From: CAVZMO01 sp963776195
GTDB lineage: Bacteria; Nitrospirota; Thermodesulfovibrionia; Thermodesulfovibrionales; SM23-35
Assembly (NCBI GenBank): GCA_963776195.1
Contig: CAVZMO010000036.1
Span: forward strand, 62,001 to 126,000
Length of the DNA: 64,000 nucleotides
Direction of reading: 5' to 3'
This document shows, piece after piece, positions 51,111 to 59,357 of this stretch. The first letter of the stretch is position 1, and every line of letters begins with the position of its first letter. Under the pieces are notes generated by a model. It was not told the DNA's origin and made no database searches. It saw only the letters and a list, made by a program, of their open reading frames with translations. The position numbers were made by a program, and so were the translations under genes.

Positions 51111-51145
51111 AAAAAAGGCCCAGGAAATCCTGGGCCTTTTTATTT
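51111..51145. terminator. Bidirectional terminator of the rRNA operon and the DUF3108 gene
   Basis: AAAAAAGGCCCAGG-AAAT-CCTGGGCCTTTTTATTT is a palindromic stem with A and T runs at both ends. It stops the rRNA operon on the plus strand and the DUF3108 gene, whose stop lies 11 bases away, on the minus strand. Confidence 0.85.
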
Positions 51146-51155
51146 AAAGGAATTT

Positions 51156-52274
51156 TCACTCCTCCATGACGAGATCCCTTAACTCCACTACAACGTCTCC
51201 AACCGGAACCTTTGTTTCGACTCTAACCGGTATTCTTTTTTCATCGTCGGTAAGCCAAATCAGGACATCTCCCTTCCGCTGGAAAAGACCTTCCGTTTTC
51301 AGTTCCGGTCTCACTATTAACGTATTCATTTCACCGATACCCGGAATCTTGATCTTCTCTTTTTTCAGGACATTAATCTCCGCTTTATAAAACTTATTAC
51401 TGTCAAAGATATTAATGCACACGGTCTTTCCTATATCGAGCGGTTGAGTTCTCAGGTAATAAAATCCGGAGATGACATCCCAAGTGCCTCCGTCCCTAAC
51501 GGCATGTTCTTTCTTGGTGCCCTTTAGATAATTGAAGAAGGTAACATTTTTATTGTCGGCATCATATATTGTCTCTTTGTTGCTTCTGTATTTACCTTCA
51601 TGCTGTTTAATCCTGAAATGAACGGGGATCCCGTCTCTAATCTGACTCTGCGCATAATCCTCCACTTTGTAAAAGGCGGATATAAAGCCGGAAGAATTTG
51701 CCCGAGACGTTATCGTTAAAAGGCCGTTCACATCTACCGCTTCTAAAGAGGCATTCCCAACATGTAGACCAAGCCAGTATATATCATAGGAAAATTTTTC
51801 TCGTTTAGCCCGCGCGATCTGAAACGATTTTGTTTTCGCTCCAGGTTCACCTGTTCTTATCTCCTCATTCTCGGTCCCTTCATATGTCGTTTTTTCTGGT
51901 GTTTTTCCACTATCGCCGGATGTCTTAGTCGCGGCATTGTCTTTCAGAATTTGTTCTGCATGACCCTCATCGTGATTCTCGATGCTTGTCTCGTGATCTC
52001 CTTTCGAAACGATTGTTTCCTCCGACCCTTCCTTCTCAGATTTCTTCAGTTGAAGAACGGGCCCCCATGTTTTCATCGGTGCCTTAACGGATTTTATTCC
52101 CTCCCGTAGATCTATCATCATAGCGTTATGCGTAAAAGTGGCAATGAAGGGAAACCGTTCAGAGATGGGAAACGCAATCAGGATAGTTATATGCAACAGA
52201 ATGGACACGATGATTGAAACAAAAAAAAATGGTATTTTCTTATTCCGCACGCTAATCACGATGAAGTTATCCAT
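51156..52274 (-). CDS. DUF3108-domain protein with N-terminal membrane anchor
   Basis: A 372-residue protein. One N-terminal helix (FVSIIVSILLHITILIAF) precedes a charged, low-complexity linker (about 60-140, Glu/Lys/Thr-rich) and a C-terminal DUF3108 domain (about 155-372: FSYDIYWLGLHVGNASLE onward). DUF3108 proteins are envelope proteins of unknown function. The N-terminal design, a helix then a linker, resembles TonB-type anchors. Confidence 0.8.
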   Translation of the reverse strand: MDNFIVISVRNKKIPFFFVSIIVSILLHITILIAFPISERFPFIATFTHNAMMIDLREGIKSVKAPMKTWGPVLQLKKSEKEGSEETIVSKGDHETSIENHDEGHAEQILKDNAATKTSGDSGKTPEKTTYEGTENEEIRTGEPGAKTKSFQIARAKREKFSYDIYWLGLHVGNASLEAVDVNGLLTITSRANSSGFISAFYKVEDYAQSQIRDGIPVHFRIKQHEGKYRSNKETIYDADNKNVTFFNYLKGTKKEHAVRDGGTWDVISGFYYLRTQPLDIGKTVCINIFDSNKFYKAEINVLKKEKIKIPGIGEMNTLIVRPELKTEGLFQRKGDVLIWLTDDEKRIPVRVETKVPVGDVVVELRDLVMEE

Positions 52275-52399
52275 AAACAGCTGTTTTTATTCAACTCGAC
52301 CGAAAGGGAAAGACCTTCTTCGGTCCACAATGTATCCAACACTTTCTAAAATAACGAAATCACGGCTCAAGTAAGTCGGAGCAAAAGCAATACTCAAAG

Positions 52400-52657
52400 T
52401 CAACCTTCTTTTTTATCAATGACCTCCACAAGAAAAGGCAGGAGAAGAGAACCGCCGGGGAGCAGAAAAATTGTCACTACGGGAACTGCCTTTGATATGC
52501 TTTTTAAATGGGCCTTAATCTCTTTTTTCTCTTCTTTCGTCCAGTGCTGTCCCGAGTACCGATATTTCATGAGAAGGTGCATGAGTCCTTTTACCTCAAG
52601 GACTTCCTTCATAATGAATTCCCGATTGTGCTGGAGTAATCGTTTAAAATATTTCAC
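52400..52657 (-). CDS. LETM1-like small protein
   Basis: An 85-residue protein ending KAVPVVTIFLLPGGSLLLPFLVEV, the LETM1-domain helix signature. The family is known from mitochondrial ion exchange; bacterial short forms are uncharacterised. The start may be GTG at 52657; an ATG sits 15 codons in. Confidence 0.65.
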   Translation of the reverse strand: MKYFKRLLQHNREFIMKEVLEVKGLMHLLMKYRYSGQHWTKEEKKEIKAHLKSISKAVPVVTIFLLPGGSLLLPFLVEVIDKKEG

Positions 52658-52710
52658 TATCGCGGCCGTAATTCCTAAGAAATACTATACTATGAATTCG
52701 TTTCTACTGT

Positions 52711-52895
52711 CTATCGTTTTTCTTTAAATATCTCTTCGAAAAAGGACTTCATCGCTTCCCAGGAGCGCTTGTCAGCTTTTTCATTATAAGCTATGCCTTT
52801 CATTCCCAACTTGCTAGATTCGGGCATTGGTAAAGCTGTGTTCAGCGCCTCCGTAGAGATTCATCTGCCAGTCGACTCGGGATGCCAGAACATAA
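52711..52895 (-). pseudogene. Dienelactone hydrolase-family 3' remnant
   Basis: The minus strand encodes DWQMNLYGGAEHSFTN and, after one extra base near 52828-52830, SSKLGMKGIAYNEKADKRSW then EAMKSFFEEIFKEK and a stop at 52711. That matches the C-terminal end (catalytic His segment) of dienelactone hydrolase-like proteins. The remaining roughly 150 residues are absent, so it is a true remnant with a frame break. Confidence 0.7.
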
Positions 52896-52940
52896 CTATT
52901 TCTTTAATAAAGATTTGAGAAACAAAATACAGTGTTCTTC

Positions 52941-52974
52941 AGGCAATTTGCCCTAACGACAGGGAAATTTGACC
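52941..52974. promoter_or_regulatory. Pair of palindromic elements, candidate activator sites
   Basis: AGGCAATTTGCCCT (52941-52954) and AGGGAAATTTGACC (52961-52974) start exactly 20 bases apart, two helical turns. A close copy, AGGGTAATTTGCCCT, occurs at 53796-53810 upstream of the second sigma-54 promoter. Confidence 0.4.
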
Positions 52975-53292
52975 GGAATTTAATGGAGAAAAAAATGCTC
53001 CCGGATGTTATGAAATACACACCTCGCGACAAAACTGTAAATAGTTCAGTTTAGGAATTGCTTATACATAGATCACCGGAGCATCGTGCGTGAATTGCTT
53101 GCAGCAATTATCGGGAACAGAGTTTTCTCAAATATGGGCAACTATGTGCAAGCCGTATCACTGCGACAGTGAGCCTGCAAAGGTCTAACAGGGTGTACCT
53201 AATATAAGTGTATGATGCATCGGGGAAAATGTTCTATAAAAAAGTCAATTTGCACCGGAATAAAAAATAGAGATCATAAATTCAATATCTCA
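52975..53292. other. Unassigned non-coding stretch with hairpins
   Basis: I see no convincing gene. AATTGCTTGCAGCAATT (about 53094-53110) and CACTGCGACAGTG (about 53159-53171) are perfect small hairpins, and a GCAAGCC to GCAAAGGTCTAACAGGG run looks structured. I cannot match it to a known RNA. Confidence 0.3.
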
Positions 53293-53296
53293 ACGT

Positions 53297-53312
53297 TGGT
53301 ACGGATATTGCT
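53297..53312 (+). promoter_or_regulatory. Sigma-54 promoter 1
   Basis: TTGGTACGGATATTGC has the GG/GC pair at exactly 10 bases spacing, as in the consensus TGGCAC-N5-TTGC. The start would be near 53323, giving an 80-base leader before the ATG at 53403. Confidence 0.75.
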
Positions 53313-53402
53313 TCAATACTTTCTGAGCATAGATGACTAAAGTTGAATTACGCGATTCGGGAAGATGTCAGATGAAGTTTCAGTTCCAAAAAAGGAGGAT
53401 CT

Positions 53403-53678
53403 ATGAAAGTTAAACACCTTGCCGAAGCAGTCATATTACAAGCTATGGAGGATTTATGGAGTGAGGAGCACAGAGAAGGGTGTATAAATTTTTTTACCGG
53501 AGAGGATTTCAGGAACTGTGCCTCGATTGCCGGAATGGGCACATCTGAGCAAATTAAAATACTCGAAATGCTCGACAAGCTCATAAAGGGTATGCAGAAA
53601 ACGGTTAAACCCGCCAAGAAAATGTCTTATAAATACATGGTGCCTCGTACCGAAATGAGAGAAGTAGCCAGAACATAA
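53403..53678 (+). CDS. Small protein of unknown function, sigma-54 dependent
   Basis: A 91-residue protein (MKVKHLAEAVILQAMEDLW start), mostly helical with three Cys and a basic C-terminus (PAKKMSYKYMVPRTEMREVA). I do not recognise a family. An AAGGAGG site precedes the ATG. A sigma-54 promoter and two palindromic boxes lie upstream, so expression probably answers an enhancer-binding regulator. The second sigma-54 gene follows after 216 bases. Confidence 0.7.
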   Translation: MKVKHLAEAVILQAMEDLWSEEHREGCINFFTGEDFRNCASIAGMGTSEQIKILEMLDKLIKGMQKTVKPAKKMSYKYMVPRTEMREVART

Positions 53679-53795
53679 TCCTTAAGAGTACGGAAGAAAA
53701 TATCGGAATGACAGAATGACGGCTTCCCTACCTCACAATTTGTTGTAGGGTAGTCAAGCAGAAGGGTTTGACCCGAGGAATAATGTCCTATCTGC

Positions 53796-53810
53796 AGGGT
53801 AATTTGCCCT
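53796..53810. promoter_or_regulatory. Palindromic element upstream of the second sigma-54 promoter
   Basis: AGGGTAATTTGCCCT shares the core AATTTGCCCTA with 52945-52955. Its centre is about 60 bases before the sigma-54 -24 element. AGGGTTTGACCC at 53763-53774 may be a second weak copy. Confidence 0.4.
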
Positions 53811-53862
53811 AGTGGACCACCCTTTCCTCTTTTAAGCTATTGAAAATCAACAAATTCAGTCT

Positions 53863-53878
53863 TGGTACCTTTTTTGCA
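53863..53878 (+). promoter_or_regulatory. Sigma-54 promoter 2
   Basis: TGGTACCTTTTTTGCA, with GG and GC at exactly 10 bases spacing. The start should be near 53889, six bases before the ATG at 53895. Confidence 0.75.
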
Positions 53879-53894
53879 ATCAATTAAGATTACT

Positions 53895-54119
53895 ATGACA
53901 GACAGAAGACAGAATGAACTTCAGGACCTACTAAAGGAAGGCATATCGGCATTGAAGGAGATGAGAAAGGGTATGGAAAATGCCTGTGTTGAATTGAGAA
54001 CCTTGTACGGTGAAGCTTTGCGCCGGGATATCCAAAAGGCGGCTCAGAGAAACAAAGAAAAAGCCTACGGAAAACAGAAAACCACAGAACCTGCGTCACC
54101 TATAATTAACTCCTATTGA
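53895..54119 (+). CDS. Small coiled-coil-like protein, sigma-54 dependent
   Basis: A 74-residue, strongly charged helical protein (MTDRRQNELQDLLKEGISAL start) with a Lys/Glu/Gln-rich tail. No family is recognised. It sits directly behind a sigma-54 promoter with almost no leader and no ribosome site. The 94-residue frame downstream (54190-54474) does not look real. Confidence 0.6.
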   Translation: MTDRRQNELQDLLKEGISALKEMRKGMENACVELRTLYGEALRRDIQKAAQRNKEKAYGKQKTTEPASPIINSY

Positions 54120-54639
54120 AAAACGTCATTCCCGACTCTCATTTTGGTGACATAAAAGAGTTCACAGGAAGGGTCACCGCTATCGCTCCGTGATAGGCTT
54201 GTGTTTCACCAGACAGGCTGTCCTTCAAAAAAATCCTTCAAGGAGGATCTTCTGTTTCATCTCGACGGACTTCAGAACTTTCGCCTATTCTCGGTGGCAG
54301 GGTGATATGATTGTTCGAAGAATGATCAATAATGCAGGATGCCGTAAAAGGTGCGTCCGGCGTGTATTCAAAGAAATACCACCTGTCACTTTGACTAACT
54401 GTTTTAGAATCTCCAGCATGTCTATTGTTCCTCCCGGACAGGCGATCCTGTATCTATTGAGGCTTTTCAGCTAAAATAAGCGAACTACTTTTCCGTAGAG
54501 TTGTGGGGTATAAAGTCTGTCATTCCGGCCCGTCCGGTAGAAGCAACTCTCGCGAAGAACTCGCATCGAGAATCCTTCTGTATTGAAGAATGATTCTCGA
54601 TAAGTGAGAGTGACGACATAACGAGGAAGGAGACCGGTA
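54120..54639. other. Stretch without a recognisable gene
   Basis: Two small open frames exist but have no clear starts, conserved motifs or ribosome sites. I see only short imperfect hairpins such as CTATC...GATAG near 54179-54195. Confidence 0.35.
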
Positions 54640-55890
54640 CTGAAAGCATTTCTCATTCTTACCTTCTGCCTTTATATCCTGAAGGAAGGATCTGAATATT
54701 TGCTCCAGCGTTTGAACCTCGGGCATATGAAGAGATTCGGTTCCATCATACCGGATGAATTCAAAGGGAAGATAGATGAAGACCTTCTAAAAAAAATTCA
54801 GGAATATGAGCTGGAAAAAACCCGCTTCAGTTTTGTCTCATCAATATTCGGGAATGTCACAACAATCATCTTTTTATTCGGCGGCCTTTTGGATATCTAC
54901 AATTCATGGATCGCGTCTCTCAACTGGAGTTTTATACTAACGGGCATACTGTTCATTCTCCTCCTGAGTTATGCGAGCATGATTCTTTCCATGCCGTTCG
55001 GTCTTTACGGCACGTTTAAGATCGAGAATAAATACGGGTTTAATACCATGACGCCAAAATTATGGGTGACCGATTTTCTGAAATCATTGCTCCTTTCAAC
55101 CGTCCTTGTGGGCATAGCGGTTTCCGTCGGATTGTGGCTGGTCCAGTCGAGCCCGCAGTACTGGTGGATATTGGTGTGGGCTTTTTTCTTCATCTTCAGC
55201 CTCTTTATGATGTATATTTCGCCTTATGTTATCGAGCCGCTTTTTAATAAATTCACGCCGATTGGAGAAGCAGGCCTGGAAGAGAAGATCAAAGATCTTA
55301 TGCAGAGGGCGAACATAAAGGTGAGCAGGGTATTCAAAATGGATGCGTCGGCACGAAGCAGGCATACCAACGCATATTTTTCAGGGATAGGCAGGGTAAA
55401 AAGAATAATTCTCTACGATACGCTCCTCGAAAAGATAGACCAGGAGGAGATACTGTCTGTGCTTGCGCACGAAGCCGGCCACTGGAAGAAAAAGCATGTT
55501 TTAAAAATGGTCGTCGCAATGGAGGTCCTCTCTCTTATCGGCATTTATGTCTCTTTCAGGATCCTTCAGACAGATTTTCTTACAAACCTTTTTCACGTTC
55601 ACCAGGCCACCTTTTTTGCAAAAATCGTCATACTCGGTTTCATCGGCGGCATTATTTATTACCCTTTCACACCTCTGAGCAACTATATTTCACGGCGCTT
55701 TGAGAAGGAAGCCGACAGGTTCGCCTGTGAACTAATAGAAAATAAGGAAGCTATGGCGAATGCTCTGATAAAACTTTCGAAAGACAACCTTGCGAATCTC
55801 CACCCCCATCCTCTCTACGCGGCATTCTATTATTCACATCCACCTGTTGTCCAGCGGATAAAGGAAATCAAAACACTGCAACTTCATTAG
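54640..55890 (+). CDS. Ste24/HtpX-like M48 zinc metallopeptidase, probable CTG start
   Basis: A membrane-embedded M48 peptidase of about 416 residues. The zinc site HEAGH (in LSVLAHEAGHWKKKH) and the later Glu in FEKEADRF are present, with about six helices. It resembles the CaaX-type Ste24 branch. No ATG precedes the first membrane helix. The helix is encoded from CTG at 54640 (LKAFLILTFCLYILKEG) with AAGGAG 7 bases upstream, so CTG is the best start; TTG at 54700 would remove that helix. Substrates are unknown. Confidence 0.85.
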   Translation: MKAFLILTFCLYILKEGSEYLLQRLNLGHMKRFGSIIPDEFKGKIDEDLLKKIQEYELEKTRFSFVSSIFGNVTTIIFLFGGLLDIYNSWIASLNWSFILTGILFILLLSYASMILSMPFGLYGTFKIENKYGFNTMTPKLWVTDFLKSLLLSTVLVGIAVSVGLWLVQSSPQYWWILVWAFFFIFSLFMMYISPYVIEPLFNKFTPIGEAGLEEKIKDLMQRANIKVSRVFKMDASARSRHTNAYFSGIGRVKRIILYDTLLEKIDQEEILSVLAHEAGHWKKKHVLKMVVAMEVLSLIGIYVSFRILQTDFLTNLFHVHQATFFAKIVILGFIGGIIYYPFTPLSNYISRRFEKEADRFACELIENKEAMANALIKLSKDNLANLHPHPLYAAFYYSHPPVVQRIKEIKTLQLH

Positions 55891-55933
55891 GATAAGAATA
55901 CATTGTATAATGTATATAAGGGTCGCGTGACGC

Positions 55934-56375
55934 ATGATGCTTGGATATAACATCAAAGCAACAAGGTATTCAGCACTTGTGATCTTCCTTTTTGTTTTTG
56001 CGGGAATCGTTGGTGTAAGCGCGGTCATGAATGAGGAAGGAACTGCTGAAGTCGGTGAATCAAAATCACTCGACCCCGTCGAGATCAAGAATTTCGATGG
56101 GAAACACCTCTCTTCAATCAAGGATTTCAGAGAGAATTCGATTAAGGGACCCCAGCATACTAATGGCGCATATGATGAACGATCTCATCATCCCTCCTGA
56201 AAGAGGTTTCCCTTTTGAACTTGTTGCAGAAAGTAAATGGGGATATAAATGGATCAAATGGATAACAGAGATTGAACTGTCTGATAATCCTGATTATAAA
56301 GGTTACTGGGAGAGCAGAGGATACTCCAACAGCGGCAGTTTAAAGGAAAACTTTTTTGATGGCGGAGCGAAATAG
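55934..56375 (+). pseudogene. SorA/YedY-like molybdopterin oxidoreductase, internally deleted
   Basis: The 5' part encodes a membrane-anchored N-terminus ending FRENSIKGPQ. The 3' part, in a different frame from about 56140, encodes ILMAHMMNDLIIPPERGFPF and ends RGYSNSGSL. These match the first and last parts of sulfite-oxidase-like molybdenum enzymes, with roughly 100 or more middle residues missing, including the cofactor core. It is a real deletion remnant, not only a frame error. Its 3' end overlaps the opposite S26 peptidase gene by 36 bases. Confidence 0.75.
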
Positions 56376-56855
56376 GGGAAGTGATAAACATTTCGACCCG
56401 GCAAAATATATTTGCGATTTGCCAAAACTGGTTAATGCCGTCAGGTAATTGATGGTCCTCCACACATAAGATTCCATATTGATAGTTTGTGTTTGTGTAT
56501 CAGAAACAATTATTACGATTCCGCAGACTTTTCCCATAACCTCATTCCCGCTGACCGTATCATCAAGTGCAAGCAGGGAATCCCCTTTCGTACAAAAAGA
56601 AAGCTGATCATCACCAATACGTCTCTTTTTGATAATACGATGCAGTATGGGCATACCGATACTGTCCTTAAACAAAATCAGATCTCCGATATGCAGAGAT
56701 GAAACCGCTACTTTCCTGATAGTGAGAATCTCATTGCCCTTGAGAAAAGGGGCCATGCTTCTCCCCGTTACTCGCACTCGGAGCGTCAGCCCACTGACGA
56801 GCAGGTCTTCAAAAAAAGAGCAAATCTCAGGACGAAGATTATAGGGATTTTGCAT
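56340..56855 (-). CDS. SipW/S26B-type signal peptidase-like protease
   Basis: About 171 residues from a start at 56855. GRSMAPFL holds the catalytic Ser, PILHRII the His, and TKGDSLLALDD the conserved acidic loop, so it is the Ser-His type found in archaea and SipW. It is the last gene of the RiPP cassette, overlapping the kinase gene by 17 bases. A role in leader removal is inference. There is a hydrophobic stretch but no obvious export signal. Confidence 0.75.
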   Translation of the reverse strand: MQNPYNLRPEICSFFEDLLVSGLTLRVRVTGRSMAPFLKGNEILTIRKVAVSSLHIGDLILFKDSIGMPILHRIIKKRRIGDDQLSFCTKGDSLLALDDTVSGNEVMGKVCGIVIIVSDTQTQTINMESYVWRTINYLTALTSFGKSQIYFAGSKCLSLPLFRSAIKKVFL

Positions 56856-57753
56856 TTGGTAATCCCGAAAGAAATGTATGAAAAAAATCAGGCACTCCTG
56901 TATCCGGTTTAAACTGCAGCTTAAAAGACGGGATATTAGCTGTGAGGTCCTCACAGAAGGTGAGCATTTTCATCATACTCTCCTCCTCATACCAGGGAAT
57001 AGATGTCACGGCCAAAAGCTGCTCCAGAGATTTTTGAGGCCTGATCTCTTCTATCCTGTTGGCATCACCGTGAGACAGAAAGAATATGCCTGAAAGATGA
57101 GTGTTCCCGTTTGCAGCAACCCCTTCATCACCGGGCCAGGGAGTCCCGTATGCCGTGAATGTCTCAGCAGTCTTTCTCACAATGATGCGGTCATCGCTGA
57201 GCAGATGAAAATCCTTCCGGCAGAAAAATTGACGGGTAAGGGTGCTCTTTCCTGCGCCTGAGCGTCCGGGGAAAATATAACCGCATCCATCAATATCAAT
57301 ACCAGCTGCATGTATTAATGCGCCCTGCCTTTGTGCAAGATAATGCATCAGGATAATCTGATCGAGGGGATATTGTACAGGGTTTGAAACCGTGGTGGTG
57401 TCCCCGGTTCTGTTTATGAGATGCCCGTTACAATATATTACAACCTGCGTGAGAGCATGATTCATCCTGGCTGTCAAATAAGGCTTGTTAAAAACAGGCG
57501 GCTGAAATATCAGGAGATAATCGTTACCCGAACGGAATAAAGACCAGGATTCTCCGCTATCGAAAATTTTATTCATCCCATGGGTGTCAGGCATGATATC
57601 TATTTTGATTTTTATATCTATATCTGAAGAGCGTATTCTGTCAGTACGAAAAAAATGCTGATAGGCAGGATCAGCATGCTGAACTATTTTCAGACAGTCG
57701 GCGGTTATGATGCAATTGATGCCGGCTATTTCTAAATTCAGGCAATCAGGCAT
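56839..57753 (-). CDS. HprK-like P-loop kinase of the RiPP cassette
   Basis: A 304-residue protein with P-loop FPGRSGAGKST (about residue 160), Walker B-like LLSDDRI and GTPWPGDE, features shared with HPr kinase/phosphorylase and with kinases found in lasso-peptide and other RiPP clusters. Its N-terminal half has no recognised fold. It starts 24 bases after the precursor peptide stop, so it is co-transcribed and may phosphorylate the peptide or sense ATP. Confidence 0.8.
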   Translation of the reverse strand: MPDCLNLEIAGINCIITADCLKIVQHADPAYQHFFRTDRIRSSDIDIKIKIDIMPDTHGMNKIFDSGESWSLFRSGNDYLLIFQPPVFNKPYLTARMNHALTQVVIYCNGHLINRTGDTTTVSNPVQYPLDQIILMHYLAQRQGALIHAAGIDIDGCGYIFPGRSGAGKSTLTRQFFCRKDFHLLSDDRIIVRKTAETFTAYGTPWPGDEGVAANGNTHLSGIFFLSHGDANRIEEIRPQKSLEQLLAVTSIPWYEEESMMKMLTFCEDLTANIPSFKLQFKPDTGVPDFFHTFLSGLPNAKSL

Positions 57754-57776
57754 TGAAAACCGAGAAAATCATCCGA

Positions 57777-57953
57777 TCATGAACCTTTACCGGCACAATT
57801 GCGGATCATGCATGGAGGAGTAGGCGATCCGGGGGCGGTGCCGGAACCGACAGCTTTACATCCAACTGCCAGGATTTCTTCAGCGGCAAGTTCAATCGTT
57901 CTGAGTCTCGGTTGTTCATAGACCTGTTTTTCTTTTATGGAATCTTTTCCCAT
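57777..57953 (-). CDS. RiPP precursor peptide with three Cys
   Basis: A 58-residue peptide. The leader contains YEQPRLRTIELAAEEILAVG, a pattern shared by radical-SAM peptide leaders, then a core of about 28 residues beginning CKAVGSG and holding Cys32, Cys48 and Cys53 with a Gly/Ser/Pro/Thr-rich spacer. GGAGG of the ribosome site is inside the last codons of the radical SAM gene, whose stop is one base before the ATG. This is the expected place for a precursor. Thioether or other crosslinks at Cys are plausible but unproven. A longer start at 57974 is unlikely. Confidence 0.8.
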   Translation of the reverse strand: MGKDSIKEKQVYEQPRLRTIELAAEEILAVGCKAVGSGTAPGSPTPPCMIRNCAGKGS

Positions 57954-57954
57954 C

Positions 57955-59043
57955 TTATCCTCCCTGGAAACCATTATGAATCATTTGAAAACGATGTTCG
58001 CCCATTGCGCAGAGATATTCGGACCGGATATCTTCCGAGTCATTCTCCAATCTGAAAAAAGCAGGGCATACTCCGCATAAAGCCCTTTTGTCACAGGCAT
58101 TACAGATATAGTTACCGGGGGCTTTTTTATTCAGTATATCCGGAATCACATTTTTCCAGCCATTCGAAAAATTATCTGATAACAGATTAACGTGAATATC
58201 ATTTGTCATCAGACATGGCTTCAGGTTCCCGTGTGCATCGATATGGAAATTTGTGAGACCGGCGCTGCATATGTAGAGCGAGTCTGAAACGGGGAAATCC
58301 CGTGCTCTTTTAAAATAATCTCTATAACTGTTCAACCTTCTTTGATCGGCGAATTCCTTTTCTATCGCAGCTTCAGGAGGGACCCTTAGTTTTAGAGGCG
58401 TTTTATCACCGTTGAAACGCGGAAACAGAGCTGCATCAAAACGAAACGAAACGCCGAATTTTTTGGCAAGCTCTTCCATAGCAAAAAATTCATGAATGTT
58501 TAATGTCATGAGAACGGTTTTTAATTTCACGGTGATGCGGTGGTCCAGAAGCCTTTGGATGCCGGCTAAACATCTTTCGTATGAGCCTTCAATACCTGTA
58601 ATTTTCTCATAGGTAGAAGCCGAAGCACCGTACAGGCTTATTTCAACCGCCTGCGGAGGCAGTTCTTTAAAAAGTTCCGCAATACGTTCTGTTATCAGAG
58701 TTCCATTGGTGAAGACAGTCACCAGAAGGCCGTTCAATTTTATATGCCGGTAGATAGTGCTGAAATCCTGTCGCAGCAATGGTTCTCCTCCGGTGAGGAG
58801 GAGATACAGGCATCCGGCGTCTGTGATTTCATCAATAATAGAAAGAATCCTTCCGGTATCCAACTCATCATTCCCTGTCTTTCTATCCTCATGAGGACCA
58901 TAGTAGCAATGGACGCATTTCAGATTGCATCGTGAAGAAAGATCGATGCCGCCGGATAAGGGTATGCGGAGCTGAAAAGCTTTATTACTGAACTGTTCCA
59001 GATATTCCTTATCGCTGAGCCATGCTGTTTCAGTGCATTTCAT
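57955..59043 (-). CDS. Radical SAM/SPASM-type peptide maturase
   Basis: A 362-residue protein. The [4Fe-4S] motif CNLKCVHCYYG (about residue 38-48) and GGEPLLR are present. The C-terminal Cys set (YICSAG, CLMT, CNACDKRALCGVCPAF, YLCAMG) fits a SPASM-like domain with auxiliary clusters, as in sactipeptide and ranthipeptide maturases. It sits between the PqqD-like gene (5 bases) and the precursor (1 base), so it is very likely the maturase. Confidence 0.92.
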   Translation of the reverse strand: MKCTETAWLSDKEYLEQFSNKAFQLRIPLSGGIDLSSRCNLKCVHCYYGPHEDRKTGNDELDTGRILSIIDEITDAGCLYLLLTGGEPLLRQDFSTIYRHIKLNGLLVTVFTNGTLITERIAELFKELPPQAVEISLYGASASTYEKITGIEGSYERCLAGIQRLLDHRITVKLKTVLMTLNIHEFFAMEELAKKFGVSFRFDAALFPRFNGDKTPLKLRVPPEAAIEKEFADQRRLNSYRDYFKRARDFPVSDSLYICSAGLTNFHIDAHGNLKPCLMTNDIHVNLLSDNFSNGWKNVIPDILNKKAPGNYICNACDKRALCGVCPAFFRLENDSEDIRSEYLCAMGEHRFQMIHNGFQGG

Positions 59044-59047
59044 AATC

Positions 59048-59350
59048 TTAATTTCCCGTGATTAAATTCTCTTTGATAAGGTCGGAGATGAACGTCTGTA
59101 TGTCATTTTCCGCCTGTTCCCGGTCAACCTCAAAGTGTGAGAGGACCTCATTGCGAATTTCACCGAGCGGTTTTTTACCGTCAAGACGCTTCCAGATATA
59201 TTCAGCTACAGAATTCAGGGCAAAGATCCTCTGCATATCGGCAAGTTTACCGCTGATCGGCACGAGGAGTGTTTCTCCGGCGATAGACCTTGATGCAATC
59301 TCTCCTGCTTTTTTAAAAGTCTTCCCCCATATTTCATTCATGACAGTCAT
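59048..59350 (-). CDS. PqqD-like RiPP recognition element protein
   Basis: A 100-residue winged-helix protein. LFALNSVAEYIW-like NSVAEYIWKRLDG, GEIRNEV and DIQTFISDLIKENLI are the PqqD signature that grips RiPP leader peptides. It begins 7 bases after the C25 protease stop. Confidence 0.88.
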   Translation of the reverse strand: MTVMNEIWGKTFKKAGEIASRSIAGETLLVPISGKLADMQRIFALNSVAEYIWKRLDGKKPLGEIRNEVLSHFEVDREQAENDIQTFISDLIKENLITGN

Positions 59351-59357
59351 GCCGGGA

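Noticed and set aside
53080..53240. A second GEMM riboswitch based on GCAAAGGTC
   Set aside because: The flanking landmarks (GCAAAC, GAAA tetraloop, GGGACGCAAAGC) are missing or misplaced.
54190..54474. 94-codon frame downstream of the second sigma-54 gene
   Set aside because: Composition and codon use look random, there is no ribosome site, and no motif is recognised.
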